Assembly: GCA_009746045.1 (NCBI GenBank)
Contig: RPFO01000310.1
Span: 2,511,692 to 2,575,691, forward strand
DNA length: 64,000 nt
Direction: 5' to 3'
Source: Mesostigma viride
Lineage: Eukaryota > Streptophyta > Mesostigmatophyceae > Mesostigmatales > Mesostigmataceae
Every line of letters starts with the position of its first letter. The first letter of the stretch is position 1. The position numbers and the translations under genes are program-made. Below, piece after piece: positions 20,383 through 33,200 of the stretch. The notes beneath the pieces were generated by a model that was given only the letters and a program-made list of their open reading frames with translations, was not told the origin of the DNA and did no database searches.

Positions 20383-20985
20383 ATGATCCTCAGGCCGATT
20401 AGCCTGTTCATGATTTGTTTTATAAGTTGGCATAATGTCGCTGACAGCGCTACGCTAGGGAACCACTTCAGCGCGAATTTCGGAGCCGCGGCTCCTTTCT
20501 CCTACAATCACAAGATTGGTGGTGGGGCATGGAACGACGGAACCAATGCTGTGACGGGTGATATTCGAGAGTCCCTTCAAGGAGGCGAATATGCCTGCGG
20601 AGATGTCGTGACCTATCTTATCAAATTGACGATAGGGGGTGTAAATGCCAACGATCCTCCTGCAACGGCAGAGATTCAGTGCAGCTTTCTTGCTGCCACA
20701 ACCGGCCAAGATGGAGTTGCCCATAGTGACGTGGTTCGTGTCCAGATGAACTATGGTGCGGTGGTGAATGGGGACAGTGGCACCGGTATTAACACAGGGC
20801 CTAGTGGAACTGGAATAGACAGTGCCATCCGCGACGACAAAGGCAGTACGGTGACTGTTGTCAGCGAGGTGCTGTCCCCGGCTGGCACGTATGTTTTTGG
20901 GAATCCGCCAGGGACCAACGTCGCAGACAACATCATCCTTACCTTCCGGGTGCGTGCTGTATCATACACTGTCCGTGGATGCTAA
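20383..20985 (+). CDS. Secreted beta-rich domain; probable N-terminal exon of the giant gene
   Basis: The ATG at 20383 gives MILRPISLFMICFISW followed by VADSATLG, a good signal-peptide shape, and is preferred. An in-frame ATG at 20281 would add 34 residues in front of it. The mature part (GNHFSANFGAAAPFSYN, GDVVTYLIKLTIGGVN, HSDVVRVQMNYGAVVNGDSG, TGIDSAIRDDKGSTVT, NIILTFRVRAV) looks like a beta-sandwich. From memory of the family, similar domains stand at the N-terminus of bacterial DUF11-repeat proteins; I cannot check this. The ORF ends SYTVRGC-stop. The downstream anchor-type domains likewise end ...GC but run on into Pro-rich linkers. That favours splicing into 21745 onward; GTGCGT at 20950 is one candidate donor. 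A separate small secreted gene is the alternative. Confidence 0.6.
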   Translation: MILRPISLFMICFISWHNVADSATLGNHFSANFGAAAPFSYNHKIGGGAWNDGTNAVTGDIRESLQGGEYACGDVVTYLIKLTIGGVNANDPPATAEIQCSFLAATTGQDGVAHSDVVRVQMNYGAVVNGDSGTGINTGPSGTGIDSAIRDDKGSTVTVVSEVLSPAGTYVFGNPPGTNVADNIILTFRVRAVSYTVRGC

Positions 20986-21744
20986 ACCACCATGTGTCCA
21001 TCAATTCACATTCACATCATGATGAGCCAATTTCCGTCCGATATGTACGTCAATGCAAACTAGAGAGCATGCACACTGCTGGTCCCGCTGTTTGTATATA
21101 AATATTCATAAATAATAATGATAGATAAATGCTGTTTATAAATAGTCTCTATAAGAGTACATGCTTGCTTAACTGTGCAATCGTTGTTCTATACCATGGG
21201 CCGTGACAGTTTCGTGGTTAGTTCTGTATTATGGGGCTTGATTATGTGGCAGGCATGGCACATTTCCGTTCCTGCAAATTCACAAACAGTTACAGTGGGC
21301 ATTAGAAAATTCTGTTGCGCCCACCACATGTATTGGATTTTTTATGTGTGACATTCGTGGGTGTGGTAAGAAATATATCCTATTTACGTATGCGAGCTTA
21401 ATTATAGGATGAAGATTATTACCACGTCTTGCGTGTGGCTAGGTGATCAATTGCGCAGATTGCTTCATCCCATATAATTTGTATACATGGTGTTATAAGT
21501 ACACACATGCCAGGCTGATATGAGTATTAAGTAGTATGCCACTCTATCCAGTTGTGCCGTTTAGCATGCATGGCTGCAGCATACTGCTCTTTTTGAAGAG
21601 CCTGGCAGCCCATTTAACAGGCTAATTGATCCTCCCTGCTCTTGGCCCCACTCCAATTGCCCCCCTTCCCTGAATTTCTTTTCCTTTTCCCTCTATTTAT
21701 CCCTGTATCTATCTTCTTATTTTCTCCTGTTTCTTGAGCCCTAG
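20986..21744 (+). other. Probable intron or intergenic gap
   Basis: AT-rich sequence ending in a strong pyrimidine tract (TTTCCCTCTATTTATCCC near 21688, then TTTTCTCCTGTTTCTTGAGC) and CCCTAG at 21739-21744, a good 3' splice site shape. A 49-codon ORF at 21196-21345 (MGRDSFVVSSVLWGLIMWQA) looks like a signal peptide and could be an alternative first exon. The donor site is not resolved. Confidence 0.4.
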
Positions 21745-23222
21745 CAACTCCGTGACGTACCCCCCTAGAGCCTCTGCAGCCGCTATACACCGCCCCCCAC
21801 CCCTGGAACCCCTGGACCCGCTAGACCCCTGGACCCCCTCCCAGCCCACTGTAATCTCCACTGCTCCCCCCCTCCTCCCCCACCTTCACCCCCGCTCCTC
21901 CCCTCACCTCCTCCCCAACCCGATCACCACCACCTCCTCCTCCCCCCCCTCCCCATCACCGCCCCCTCCCCCATCACCGCCTCCCTCCCAATCCCCCCCC
22001 CACCTCCATCTCCGCCACCGCCTCCACCTCCGCCCATCACCTCCTCCACCATCCACCCAACCACCTTCTCCACACCCCCCACCTTCCCCACCCAACCACC
22101 ATTCCCCAACCCCACCACCTTCACCACCACCACCGCCCCCTCCCAGCCCACCCGCACCTCCAGCTGTGTCCCCCACCATCACCGCCACCACCACCACCAC
22201 CACCACCACCACCACCACCACCACCACCACCACCACCACCACCACCACCACCACCACCACCACCACCACCACCACCACCACCACCACCACCACCACCACC
22301 ACCACCACCACCACCACCCACACCACCACCACCACCACCACCACCACCACCACCACCACCACCACCACCACCACCACCACCACCACCACCACCACCACCA
22401 CCACCACCACCACCACCACCACCACCACCACCACCACCACCACCACCACCACCACCACCACCACCACCACCACCACCACCACCACCACCACCACCACCAC
22501 CACCACCACCACCACCACCACCACCACCACCACCACCACCACCACCACCACCACCACCACCACCACCACCACCACCACCACCACCACCACCACCACCACC
22601 ACCACCACCACCACCACCACCACCACCACCACCACCACCACCACCACCACCACCACCACCACCACCACCACCACCACCACCACCACCACCACCACCACCA
22701 CCACCACCACCACCACCACCACCACCACCACCACACCACCACACCACCACCACCACCACCACCACCACCACCACCACCACCACCACCACCACCACCACCA
22801 CCACCACACCACCACCACCACCACCACCACCACCACCACCACCACCACCACCACCACCACCACCACCACCACCACCACCACCACCACCACCACCACCACC
22901 ACCACCACCACCACCACCACCACCACCACCACCACCACCACCACCACCACCACCACCACCACCACCACCACCACCACCACCACCCCCGCCGCCCCCACCA
23001 CCACCCCCACCACCACCACCACCACCACCACCACCACCACCACCACCACCACCACCACCACCACCACCACCACCACCACCACCACCACCACCACCACCAC
23101 CACCACCACCACCACCACCACCACCACCACCACCACACCACCACCACCACCACCACCACCACCACCACCACCACCACCACGACCATCACCTCCCCCTCCC
23201 CCTCTCCGCCTCCCCCTCCCCC
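21745..23222 (+). CDS. Pro/Ser/Thr-rich linker of the giant gene, with (CAC)n expansion
   Basis: In the frame starting at the putative acceptor, the sequence encodes a Pro-rich stretch (PPPSPPNHHSPTPPPSPPPP, SPPAPPAVSPTITA) typical of hydroxyproline-rich algal wall proteins. About 1 kb of (CAC)n follows, read as poly-Thr with a block of 22 His and another poly-Thr block. It ends in poly-Pro and RPSPPPPPLRLPLPLPYTPP. This frame runs to a stop at 23321-23323 and differs from the frame that enters the DUF11 array (23223 onward, SPTPPPPPSPPPPLPTPTIE). A frame change inside the repeat tract is therefore needed. Repeat length errors in the tract could explain it. In life the tract could equally be read as Pro (CCA). 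Confidence 0.45.
22189..23180 (+). repeat. (CAC)n trinucleotide tract, about 1 kb
   Basis: Nearly pure CAC/CCA/ACC, with interruptions near 22318, 22733-22740, 22805, 22981-23010 and 23134. The longest pure run is about 410 bp (22322-22733). On the other strand it reads GTG/GGT, giving poly-Val, poly-Trp and poly-Gly ORFs that are artefacts. Confidence 0.97.
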
Positions 23223-24205
23223 TCCCCTACACCCCCCCCACCCCCGTCACCTCCACCCCCCCTACCTACTCCAACCATCGAGAAGAAGGTGATGGTGGCT
23301 GGTGGCACGTGCGGGGTGAATGATACGGCCAGCTTGGCGGACGTCCCCGTTGGCACGGAGGTGGAGTTTTGTTACTACATCAGCAACACTGGTGAGGGTG
23401 CCCTGCGCAACCTGGTCCTGGTGGATGACAACGGGACTCCCAACGACCCGTCGGATGACTACAGCTTGGTGCCTCTTCTGCCTGCAGGTACCCTGGTGGA
23501 TGGAGATGGCGATGGTCAGGTGGACGACTTGCCTGCCCACACCACGCTGGTCCTTCCCTACCCTTACCCCTCTCCCATGACATCCGACCACCACAACACG
23601 GTGAGTATGTCGGGCTCTGGTCCTGTGCCCTCCAACGCTCCGGCATCCTCTTATGAGGTTACTGCTGCTGCGGTGGTGACTGTGGCGGCTGAGCCCGAGG
23701 TGAGCATTGTCAAGACGGTGATGCTTGCAGGCGGCACTTGCGGTGTGAACGACGTCCCGAGTCTGGTCAACGTTGCAGTGGGCACATCGGTGGAGTTCTG
23801 CTACACTATCAGCAATAGCGGGAACGGCTCCCTGCACAGCATGGTGATCACGGATGACAATGGCACGCCCAACGACCCCTCGGATGACATCAGCCTGGCA
23901 AGCTTCATCCCGGCCGGCAATCTGGTGGATGCGGATGGGGATGGGCAGGTGGATGACCTGCCTGCCCAGAGCACGGTGAGCTTCAAGTACCCGACTCCCT
24001 CCGAGCTGACCAGCGACCATGTGAGCGTGGTGGTGGTGGCAGGATATGGTGACATGCCTGATGCAGGTGTGCCGGCCTTCTACACCGACACCTCGAGTGT
24101 GACTGTGACGGTGGTCGATGAGCCCGTCCCAAGCATTGAGAAGAAGGTGATGGTGGCTGGTGGCACGTGCGGGGTGAATGACACGGCCAGCTTGCTGGAC
24201 GTCCC
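23223..24205 (+). CDS. Giant gene: entry into the DUF11-like array (unit 1 and start of unit 2)
   Basis: Frame 0 reads SPTPPPPPSPPPPLPTPTIE into the first DUF11-like module at 23277. Unit 1 differs from the core units (NDTASLADV, LVPLLPAG, SPMTSDHH). Unit 2 has CCC at 24203-24205 where all later complete units have CCCC, so the frame breaks there and the same protein continues one frame over. The preceding Pro-rich stretch being in frame with the array confirms that linker and array belong to one protein. Confidence 0.8.
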
Positions 24206-27200
24206 GTTGGCACGGAGGTGGAGTTTTGTTACTACATCAGCAACACTGGTGAGGGTGCCCTGCGCAACCTGGTCCTGGTGGATGACAACGGGACTCCCAA
24301 CGACCCGTCGGATGACTACAGCTTGGTGCCTGTTCTGCCTGCAGGTACCCTGGTGGATGGAGATGGCGATGGTCAGGTGGACGACTTGCCTGCCCACACC
24401 ACGCTGGTCCTTCCCTACCCTTACCCCACTCCCATGACATCCGGCCACCACAACACGGTGAGTATGTCGGGCTCTGGTCCTGTGCCCTCCAACGCTCCGG
24501 CATCCTCTTATGAGGTTACTGCTGCTGCGGTGGTGACTGTGGCGGCTGAGCCCGAGGTGAGCATTGTCAAGACGGTGATGCTTGCAGGCGGCACTTGCGG
24601 TGTGAACGACGTCCCGAGTCTGGTCAACGTTGCAGTGGGCACATCGGTGGAGTTCTGCTACACTATCAGCAATAGCGGGAACGGCTCCCTGCACAGCATG
24701 GTGATCACGGATGACAATGGCACGCCCAACGACCCCTCGGATGACATCAGCCTGGCAAGCTTCATCCCGGCCGGCAATCTGGTGGATGCGGATGGGGATG
24801 GGCAGGTGGATGACCTGCCTGCCCAGAGCACGGTGAGCTTCAAGTACCCGACTCCCTCCGAGCTGACCAGCGACCATGTGAGCGTGGTGGTGGTGGCAGG
24901 ATATGGTGACATGCCTGATGCAGGTGTGCCGGCCTTCTACACCGACACCTCGAGTGTGACTGTGACGGTGGTCGATGAGCCCGTCCCAAGCATTGAGAAG
25001 AAGGTGATGGTGGCTGGTGGCACGTGCGGGGTGAATGACATGGCCAGCTTGCTGGACGTCCCCGTTGGCACGGAGGTGGAGTTTTGTTACTACATCAGCA
25101 ACACTGGTGAGGGTGCCCTGCGCAACCTGGTCCTGGTGGATGACAACGGGACTCCCAACGACCCGTCGGATGACTACAGCTTGGTGCCTGTTCTGCCTGC
25201 AGGTACCCTGGTGGATGGAGATGGCGATGGTCAGGTGGACGACTTGCCTGCCCACACCACGCTGGTCCTTCCCTACCCTTACCCCACTCCCATGACATCC
25301 GGCCACCACAACACGGTGAGTATGTCGGGCTCTGGTCCTGTGCCCTCCAACGCTCCGGCATCCTCTTATGAGGTTACTGCTGCTGCGGTGGTGACTGTGG
25401 CGGCTGAGCCCGAGGTGAGCATTGTCAAGACGGTGATGCTTGCAGGCGGCACTTGCGGTGTGAACGACGTCCCGAGTCTGGTCAACGTTGCAGTGGGCAC
25501 ATCGGTGGAGTTCTGCTACACTATCAGCAATAGCGGGAACGGCTCCCTGCACAGCATGGTGATCACGGATGACAATGGCACGCCCAACGACCCCTCGGAT
25601 GACATCAGCCTGGCAAGCTTCATCCCGGCCGGCAATCTGGTGGATGCGGATGGGGATGGGCAGGTGGATGACCTGCCTGCCCAGAGCACGGTGAGCTTCA
25701 AGTACCCGACTCCCTCCGAGCTGACCAGCGACCATGTGAGCGTGGTGGTGGTGGCAGGATATGGTGACATGCCTGATGCAGGTGTGCCGGCCTTCTACAC
25801 CGACACCTCGAGTGTGACTGTGACGGTGGTCGATGAGCCCGTCCCAAGCATTGAGAAGAAGGTGATGGTGGCTGGTGGCACGTGCGGGGTGAATGACATG
25901 GCCAGCTTGCTGGACGTCCCCGTTGGCACGGAGGTGGAGTTTTGTTACTACATCAGCAACACTGGTGAGGGTGCCCTGCGCAACCTGGTCCTGGTGGATG
26001 ACAACGGGACTCCCAACGACCCGTCGGATGACTACAGCTTGGTGCCTGTTCTGCCTGCAGGTACCCTGGTGGATGGAGATGGCGATGGTCAGGTGGACGA
26101 CTTGCCTGCCCACACCACGCTGGTCCTTCCCTACCCTTACCCCACTCCCATGACATCCGGCCACCACAACACGGTGAGTATGTCGGGCTCTGGTCCTGTG
26201 CCCTCCAACGCTCCGGCATCCTCTTATGAGGTTACTGCTGCTGCGGTGGTGACTGTGGCGGCTGAGCCCGAGGTGAGCATTGTCAAGACGGTGATGCTTG
26301 CAGGCGGCACTTGCGGTGTGAACGACGTCCCGAGTCTGGTCAACGTTGCAGTGGGCACATCGGTGGAGTTCTGCTACACTATCAGCAATAGCGGGAACGG
26401 CTCCCTGCACAGCATGGTGATCACGGATGACAATGGCACGCCCAACGACCCCTCGGATGACATCAGCCTGGCAAGCTTCATCCCGGCCGGCAATCTGGTG
26501 GATGCGGATGGGGATGGGCAGGTGGATGACCTGCCTGCCCAGAGCACGGTGAGCTTCAAGTACCCGACTCCCTCCGAGCTGACCAGCGACCATGTGAGCG
26601 TGGTGGTGGTGGCAGGATATGGTGACATGCCTGATGCAGGTGTGCCGGCCTTCTACACCGACACCTCGAGTGTGACTGTGACGGTGGTCGATGAGCCCGT
26701 CCCAAGCATTGAGAAGAAGGTGATGGTGGCTGGTGGCACGTGCGGGGTGAATGACACGGCCAGCTTGCTGGACGTCCCCGTTGGCACGGAGGTGGAGTTT
26801 TGTTACTACATCAGCAACACTGGTGAGGGTGCCCTGCGCAACCTGGTCCTGGTGGATGACAACGGGACTCCCAACGACCCGTCGGATGACTACAGCTTGG
26901 TGCCTGTTCTGCCTGCAGGTACCCTGGTGGATGGAGATGGCGATGGTCAGGTGGACGACTTGCCTGCCCACACCACGCTGGTCCTTCCCTACCCTTACCC
27001 CACTCCCATGACATCCGGCCACCACAACACGGTGAGTATGTCGGGCTCTGGTCCTGTGCCCTCCAACGCTCCGGCATCCTCTTATGAGGTTACTGCTGCT
27101 GCGGTGGTGACTGTGGCGGCTGAGCCCGAGGTGAGCATTGTCAAGACGGTGATGCTTGCAGGCGGCACTTGCGGTGTGAACGACGTCCCGAGTCTGGTCA

Positions 27201-30200
27201 ACGTTGCAGTGGGCACATCGGTGGAGTTCTGCTACACTATCAGCAATAGCGGGAACGGCTCCCTGCACAGCATGGTGATCACGGATGACAATGGCACGCC
27301 CAACGACCCCTCGGATGACATCAGCCTGGCAAGCTTCATCCCGGCCGGCAATCTGGTGGATGCGGATGGGGATGGGCAGGTGGATGACCTGCCTGCCCAG
27401 AGCACGGTGAGCTTCAAGTACCCGACTCCCTCCGAGCTGACCAGCGACCATGTGAGCGTGGTGGTGGTGGCAGGATATGGTGACATGCCTGATGCAGGTG
27501 TGCCGGCCTTCTACACCGACACCTCGAGTGTGACTGTGACGGTGGTCGATGAGCCCGTCCCAAGCATTGAGAAGAAGGTGATGGTGGCTGGTGGCACGTG
27601 CGGGGTGAATGACACGGCCAGCTTGCTGGACGTCCCCGTTGGCACGGAGGTGGAGTTTTGTTACTACATCAGCAACACTGGTGAGGGTGCCCTGCGCAAC
27701 CTGGTCCTGGTGGATGACAACGGGACTCCCAACGACCCGTCGGATGACTACAGCTTGGTGCCTGTTCTGCCTGCAGGTACCCTGGTGGATGGAGATGGCG
27801 ATGGTCAGGTGGACGACTTGCCTGCCCACACCACGCTGGTCCTTCCCTACCCTTACCCCACTCCCATGACATCCGGCCACCACAACACGGTGAGTATGTC
27901 GGGCTCTGGTCCTGTGCCCTCCAACGCTCCGGCATCCTCTTATGAGGTTACTGCTGCTGCGGTGGTGACTGTGGCGGCTGAGCCCGAGGTGAGCATTGTC
28001 AAGACGGTGATGCTTGCAGGCGGCACTTGCGGTGTGAACGACGTCCCGAGTCTGGTCAACGTTGCAGTGGGCACATCGGTGGAGTTCTGCTACACTATCA
28101 GCAATAGCGGGAACGGCTCCCTGCACAGCATGGTGATCACGGATGACAATGGCACGCCCAACGACCCCTCGGATGACATCAGCCTGGCAAGCTTCATCCC
28201 GGCCGGCAATCTGGTGGATGCGGATGGGGATGGGCAGGTGGATGACCTGCCTGCCCAGAGCACGGTGAGCTTCAAGTACCCGACTCCCTCCGAGCTGACC
28301 AGCGACCATGTGAGCGTGGTGGTGGTGGCAGGATATGGTGACATGCCTGATGCAGGTGTGCCGGCCTTCTACACCGACACCTCGAGTGTGACTGTGACGG
28401 TGGTCGATGAGCCCGTCCCAAGCATTGAGAAGAAGGTGATGGTGGCTGGTGGCACGTGCGGGGTGAATGACATGGCCAGCTTGCTGGACGTCCCCGTTGG
28501 CACGGAGGTGGAGTTTTGTTACTACATCAGCAACACTGGTGAGGGTGCCCTGCGCAACCTGGTCCTGGTGGATGACAACGGGACTCCCAACGACCCGTCG
28601 GATGACTACAGCTTGGTGCCTGTTCTGCCTGCAGGTACCCTGGTGGATGGAGATGGCGATGGTCAGGTGGACGACTTGCCTGCCCACACCACGCTGGTCC
28701 TTCCCTACCCTTACCCCACTCCCATGACATCCGGCCACCACAACACGGTGAGTATGTCGGGCTCTGGTCCTGTGCCCTCCAACGCTCCGGCATCCTCTTA
28801 TGAGGTTACTGCTGCTGCGGTGGTGACTGTGGCGGCTGAGCCCGAGGTGAGCATTGTCAAGACGGTGATGCTTGCAGGCGGCACTTGCGGTGTGAACGAC
28901 GTCCCGAGTCTGGTCAACGTTGCAGTGGGCACATCGGTGGAGTTCTGCTACACTATCAGCAATAGCGGGAACGGCTCCCTGCACAGCATGGTGATCACGG
29001 ATGACAATGGCACGCCCAACGACCCCTCGGATGACATCAGCCTGGCAAGCTTCATCCCGGCCGGCAATCTGGTGGATGCGGATGGGGATGGGCAGGTGGA
29101 TGACCTGCCTGCCCAGAGCACGGTGAGCTTCAAGTACCCGACTCCCTCCGAGCTGACCAGCGACCATGTGAGCGTGGTGGTGGTGGCAGGATATGGTGAC
29201 ATGCCTGATGCAGGTGTGCCGGCCTTCTACACCGACACCTCGAGTGTGACTGTGACGGTGGTCGATGAGCCCGTCCCAAGCATTGAGAAGAAGGTGATGG
29301 TGGCTGGTGGCACGTGCGGGGTGAATGACATGGCCAGCTTGCTGGACGTCCCCGTTGGCACGGAGGTGGAGTTTTGTTACTACATCAGCAACACTGGTGA
29401 GGGTGCCCTGCGCAACCTGGTCCTGGTGGATGACAACGGGACTCCCAACGACCCGTCGGATGACTACAGCTTGGTGCCTGTTCTGCCTGCAGGTACCCTG
29501 GTGGATGGAGATGGCGATGGTCAGGTGGACGACTTGCCTGCCCACACCACGCTGGTCCTTCCCTACCCTTACCCCACTCCCATGACATCCGGCCACCACA
29601 ACACGGTGAGTATGTCGGGCTCTGGTCCTGTGCCCTCCAACGCTCCGGCATCCTCTTATGAGGTTACTGCTGCTGCGGTGGTGACTGTGGCGGCTGAGCC
29701 CGAGGTGAGCATTGTCAAGACGGTGATGCTTGCAGGCGGCACTTGCGGTGTGAACGACGTCCCGAGTCTGGTCAACGTTGCAGTGGGCACATCGGTGGAG
29801 TTCTGCTACACTATCAGCAATAGCGGGAACGGCTCCCTGCACAGCATGGTGATCACGGATGACAATGGCACGCCCAACGACCCCTCGGATGACATCAGCC
29901 TGGCAAGCTTCATCCCGGCCGGCAATCTGGTGGATGCGGATGGGGATGGGCAGGTGGATGACCTGCCTGCCCAGAGCACGGTGAGCTTCAAGTACCCGAC
30001 TCCCTCCGAGCTGACCAGCGACCATGTGAGCGTGGTGGTGGTGGCAGGATATGGTGACATGCCTGATGCAGGTGTGCCGGCCTTCTACACCGACACCTCG
30101 AGTGTGACTGTGACGGTGGTCGATGAGCCCGTCCCAAGCATTGAGAAGAAGGTGATGGTGGCTGGTGGCACGTGCGGGGTGAATGACATGGCCAGCTTGC

Positions 30201-33200
30201 TGGACGTCCCCGTTGGCACGGAGGTGGAGTTTTGTTACTACATCAGCAACACTGGTGAGGGTGCCCTGCGCAACCTGGTCCTGGTGGATGACAACGGGAC
30301 TCCCAACGACCCGTCGGATGACTACAGCTTGGTGCCTGTTCTGCCTGCAGGTACCCTGGTGGATGGAGATGGCGATGGTCAGGTGGACGACTTGCCTGCC
30401 CACACCACGCTGGTCCTTCCCTACCCTTACCCCACTCCCATGACATCCGGCCACCACAACACGGTGAGTATGTCGGGCTCTGGTCCTGTGCCCTCCAACG
30501 CTCCGGCATCCTCTTATGAGGTTACTGCTGCTGCGGTGGTGACTGTGGCGGCTGAGCCCGAGGTGAGCATTGTCAAGACGGTGATGCTTGCAGGCGGCAC
30601 TTGCGGTGTGAACGACGTCCCGAGTCTGGTCAACGTTGCAGTGGGCACATCGGTGGAGTTCTGCTACACTATCAGCAATAGCGGGAACGGCTCCCTGCAC
30701 AGCATGGTGATCACGGATGACAATGGCACGCCCAACGACCCCTCGGATGACATCAGCCTGGCAAGCTTCATCCCGGCCGGCAATCTGGTGGATGCGGATG
30801 GGGATGGGCAGGTGGATGACCTGCCTGCCCAGAGCACGGTGAGCTTCAAGTACCCGACTCCCTCCGAGCTGACCAGCGACCATGTGAGCGTGGTGGTGGT
30901 GGCAGGATATGGTGACATGCCTGATGCAGGTGTGCCGGCCTTCTACACCGACACCTCGAGTGTGACTGTGACGGTGGTCGATGAGCCCGTCCCAAGCATT
31001 GAGAAGAAGGTGATGGTGGCTGGTGGCACGTGCGGGGTGAATGACATGGCCAGCTTGCTGGACGTCCCCGTTGGCACGGAGGTGGAGTTTTGTTACTACA
31101 TCAGCAACACTGGTGAGGGTGCCCTGCGCAACCTGGTCCTGGTGGATGACAACGGGACTCCCAACGACCCGTCGGATGACTACAGCTTGGTGCCTGTTCT
31201 GCCTGCAGGTACCCTGGTGGATGGAGATGGCGATGGTCAGGTGGACGACTTGCCTGCCCACACCACGCTGGTCCTTCCCTACCCTTACCCCACTCCCATG
31301 ACATCCGGCCACCACAACACGGTGAGTATGTCGGGCTCTGGTCCTGTGCCCTCCAACGCTCCGGCATCCTCTTATGAGGTTACTGCTGCTGCGGTGGTGA
31401 CTGTGGCGGCTGAGCCCGAGGTGAGCATTGTCAAGACGGTGATGCTTGCAGGCGGCACTTGCGGTGTGAACGACGTCCCGAGTCTGGTCAACGTTGCAGT
31501 GGGCACATCGGTGGAGTTCTGCTACACTATCAGCAATAGCGGGAACGGCTCCCTGCACAGCATGGTGATCACGGATGACAATGGCACGCCCAACGACCCC
31601 TCGGATGACATCAGCCTGGCAAGCTTCATCCCGGCCGGCAATCTGGTGGATGCGGATGGGGATGGGCAGGTGGATGACCTGCCTGCCCAGAGCACGGTGA
31701 GCTTCAAGTACCCGACTCCCTCCGAGCTGACCAGCGACCATGTGAGCGTGGTGGTGGTGGCAGGATATGGTGACATGCCTGATGCAGGTGTGCCGGCCTT
31801 CTACACCGACACCTCGAGTGTGACTGTGACGGTGGTCGATGAGCCCGTCCCAAGCATTGAGAAGAAGGTGATGGTGGCTGGTGGCACGTGCGGGGTGAAT
31901 GACATGGCCAGCTTGCTGGACGTCCCCGTTGGCACGGAGGTGGAGTTTTGTTACTACATCAGCAACACTGGTGAGGGTGCCCTGCGCAACCTGGTCCTGG
32001 TGGATGACAACGGGACTCCCAACGACCCGTCGGATGACTACAGCTTGGTGCCTGTTCTGCCTGCAGGTACCCTGGTGGATGGAGATGGCGATGGTCAGGT
32101 GGACGACTTGCCTGCCCACACCACGCTGGTCCTTCCCTACCCTTACCCCACTCCCATGACATCCGGCCACCACAACACGGTGAGTATGTCGGGCTCTGGT
32201 CCTGTGCCCTCCAACGCTCCGGCATCCTCTTATGAGGTTACTGCTGCTGCGGTGGTGACTGTGGCGGCTGAGCCCGAGGTGAGCATTGTCAAGACGGTGA
32301 TGCTTGCAGGCGGCACTTGCGGTGTGAACGACGTCCCGAGTCTGGTCAACGTTGCAGTGGGCACATCGGTGGAGTTCTGCTACACTATCAGCAATAGCGG
32401 GAACGGCTCCCTGCACAGCATGGTGATCACGGATGACAATGGCACGCCCAACGACCCCTCGGATGACATCAGCCTGGCAAGCTTCATCCCGGCCGGCAAT
32501 CTGGTGGATGCGGATGGGGATGGGCAGGTGGATGACCTGCCTGCCCAGAGCACGGTGAGCTTCAAGTACCCGACTCCCTCCGAGCTGACCAGCGACCATG
32601 TGAGCGTGGTGGTGGTGGCAGGATATGGTGACATGCCTGATGCAGGTGTGCCGGCCTTCTACACCGACACCTCGAGTGTGACTGTGACGGTGGTCGATGA
32701 GCCCGTCCCAAGCATTGAGAAGAAGGTGATGGTGGCTGGTGGCACGTGCGGGGTGAATGACATGGCCAGCTTGCTGGACGTCCCCGTTGGCACGGAGGTG
32801 GAGTTTTGTTACTACATCAGCAACACTGGTGAGGGTGCCCTGCGCAACCTGGTCCTGGTGGATGACAACGGGACTCCCAACGACCCGTCGGATGACTACA
32901 GCTTGGTGCCTGTTCTGCCTGCAGGTACCCTGGTGGATGGAGATGGCGATGGTCAGGTGGACGACTTGCCTGCCCACACCACGCTGGTCCTTCCCTACCC
33001 TTACCCCACTCCCATGACATCCGGCCACCACAACACGGTGAGTATGTCGGGCTCTGGTCCTGTGCCCTCCAACGCTCCGGCATCCTCTTATGAGGTTACT
33101 GCTGCTGCGGTGGTGACTGTGGCGGCTGAGCCCGAGGTGAGCATTGTCAAGACGGTGATGCTTGCAGGCGGCACTTGCGGTGTGAACGACGTCCCGAGTC

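Noticed and set aside
21904-23189. Reverse-strand poly-Val, poly-Trp and poly-Gly ORFs
   Set aside because: Direct translations of the (CAC)n tract; no biological sense.
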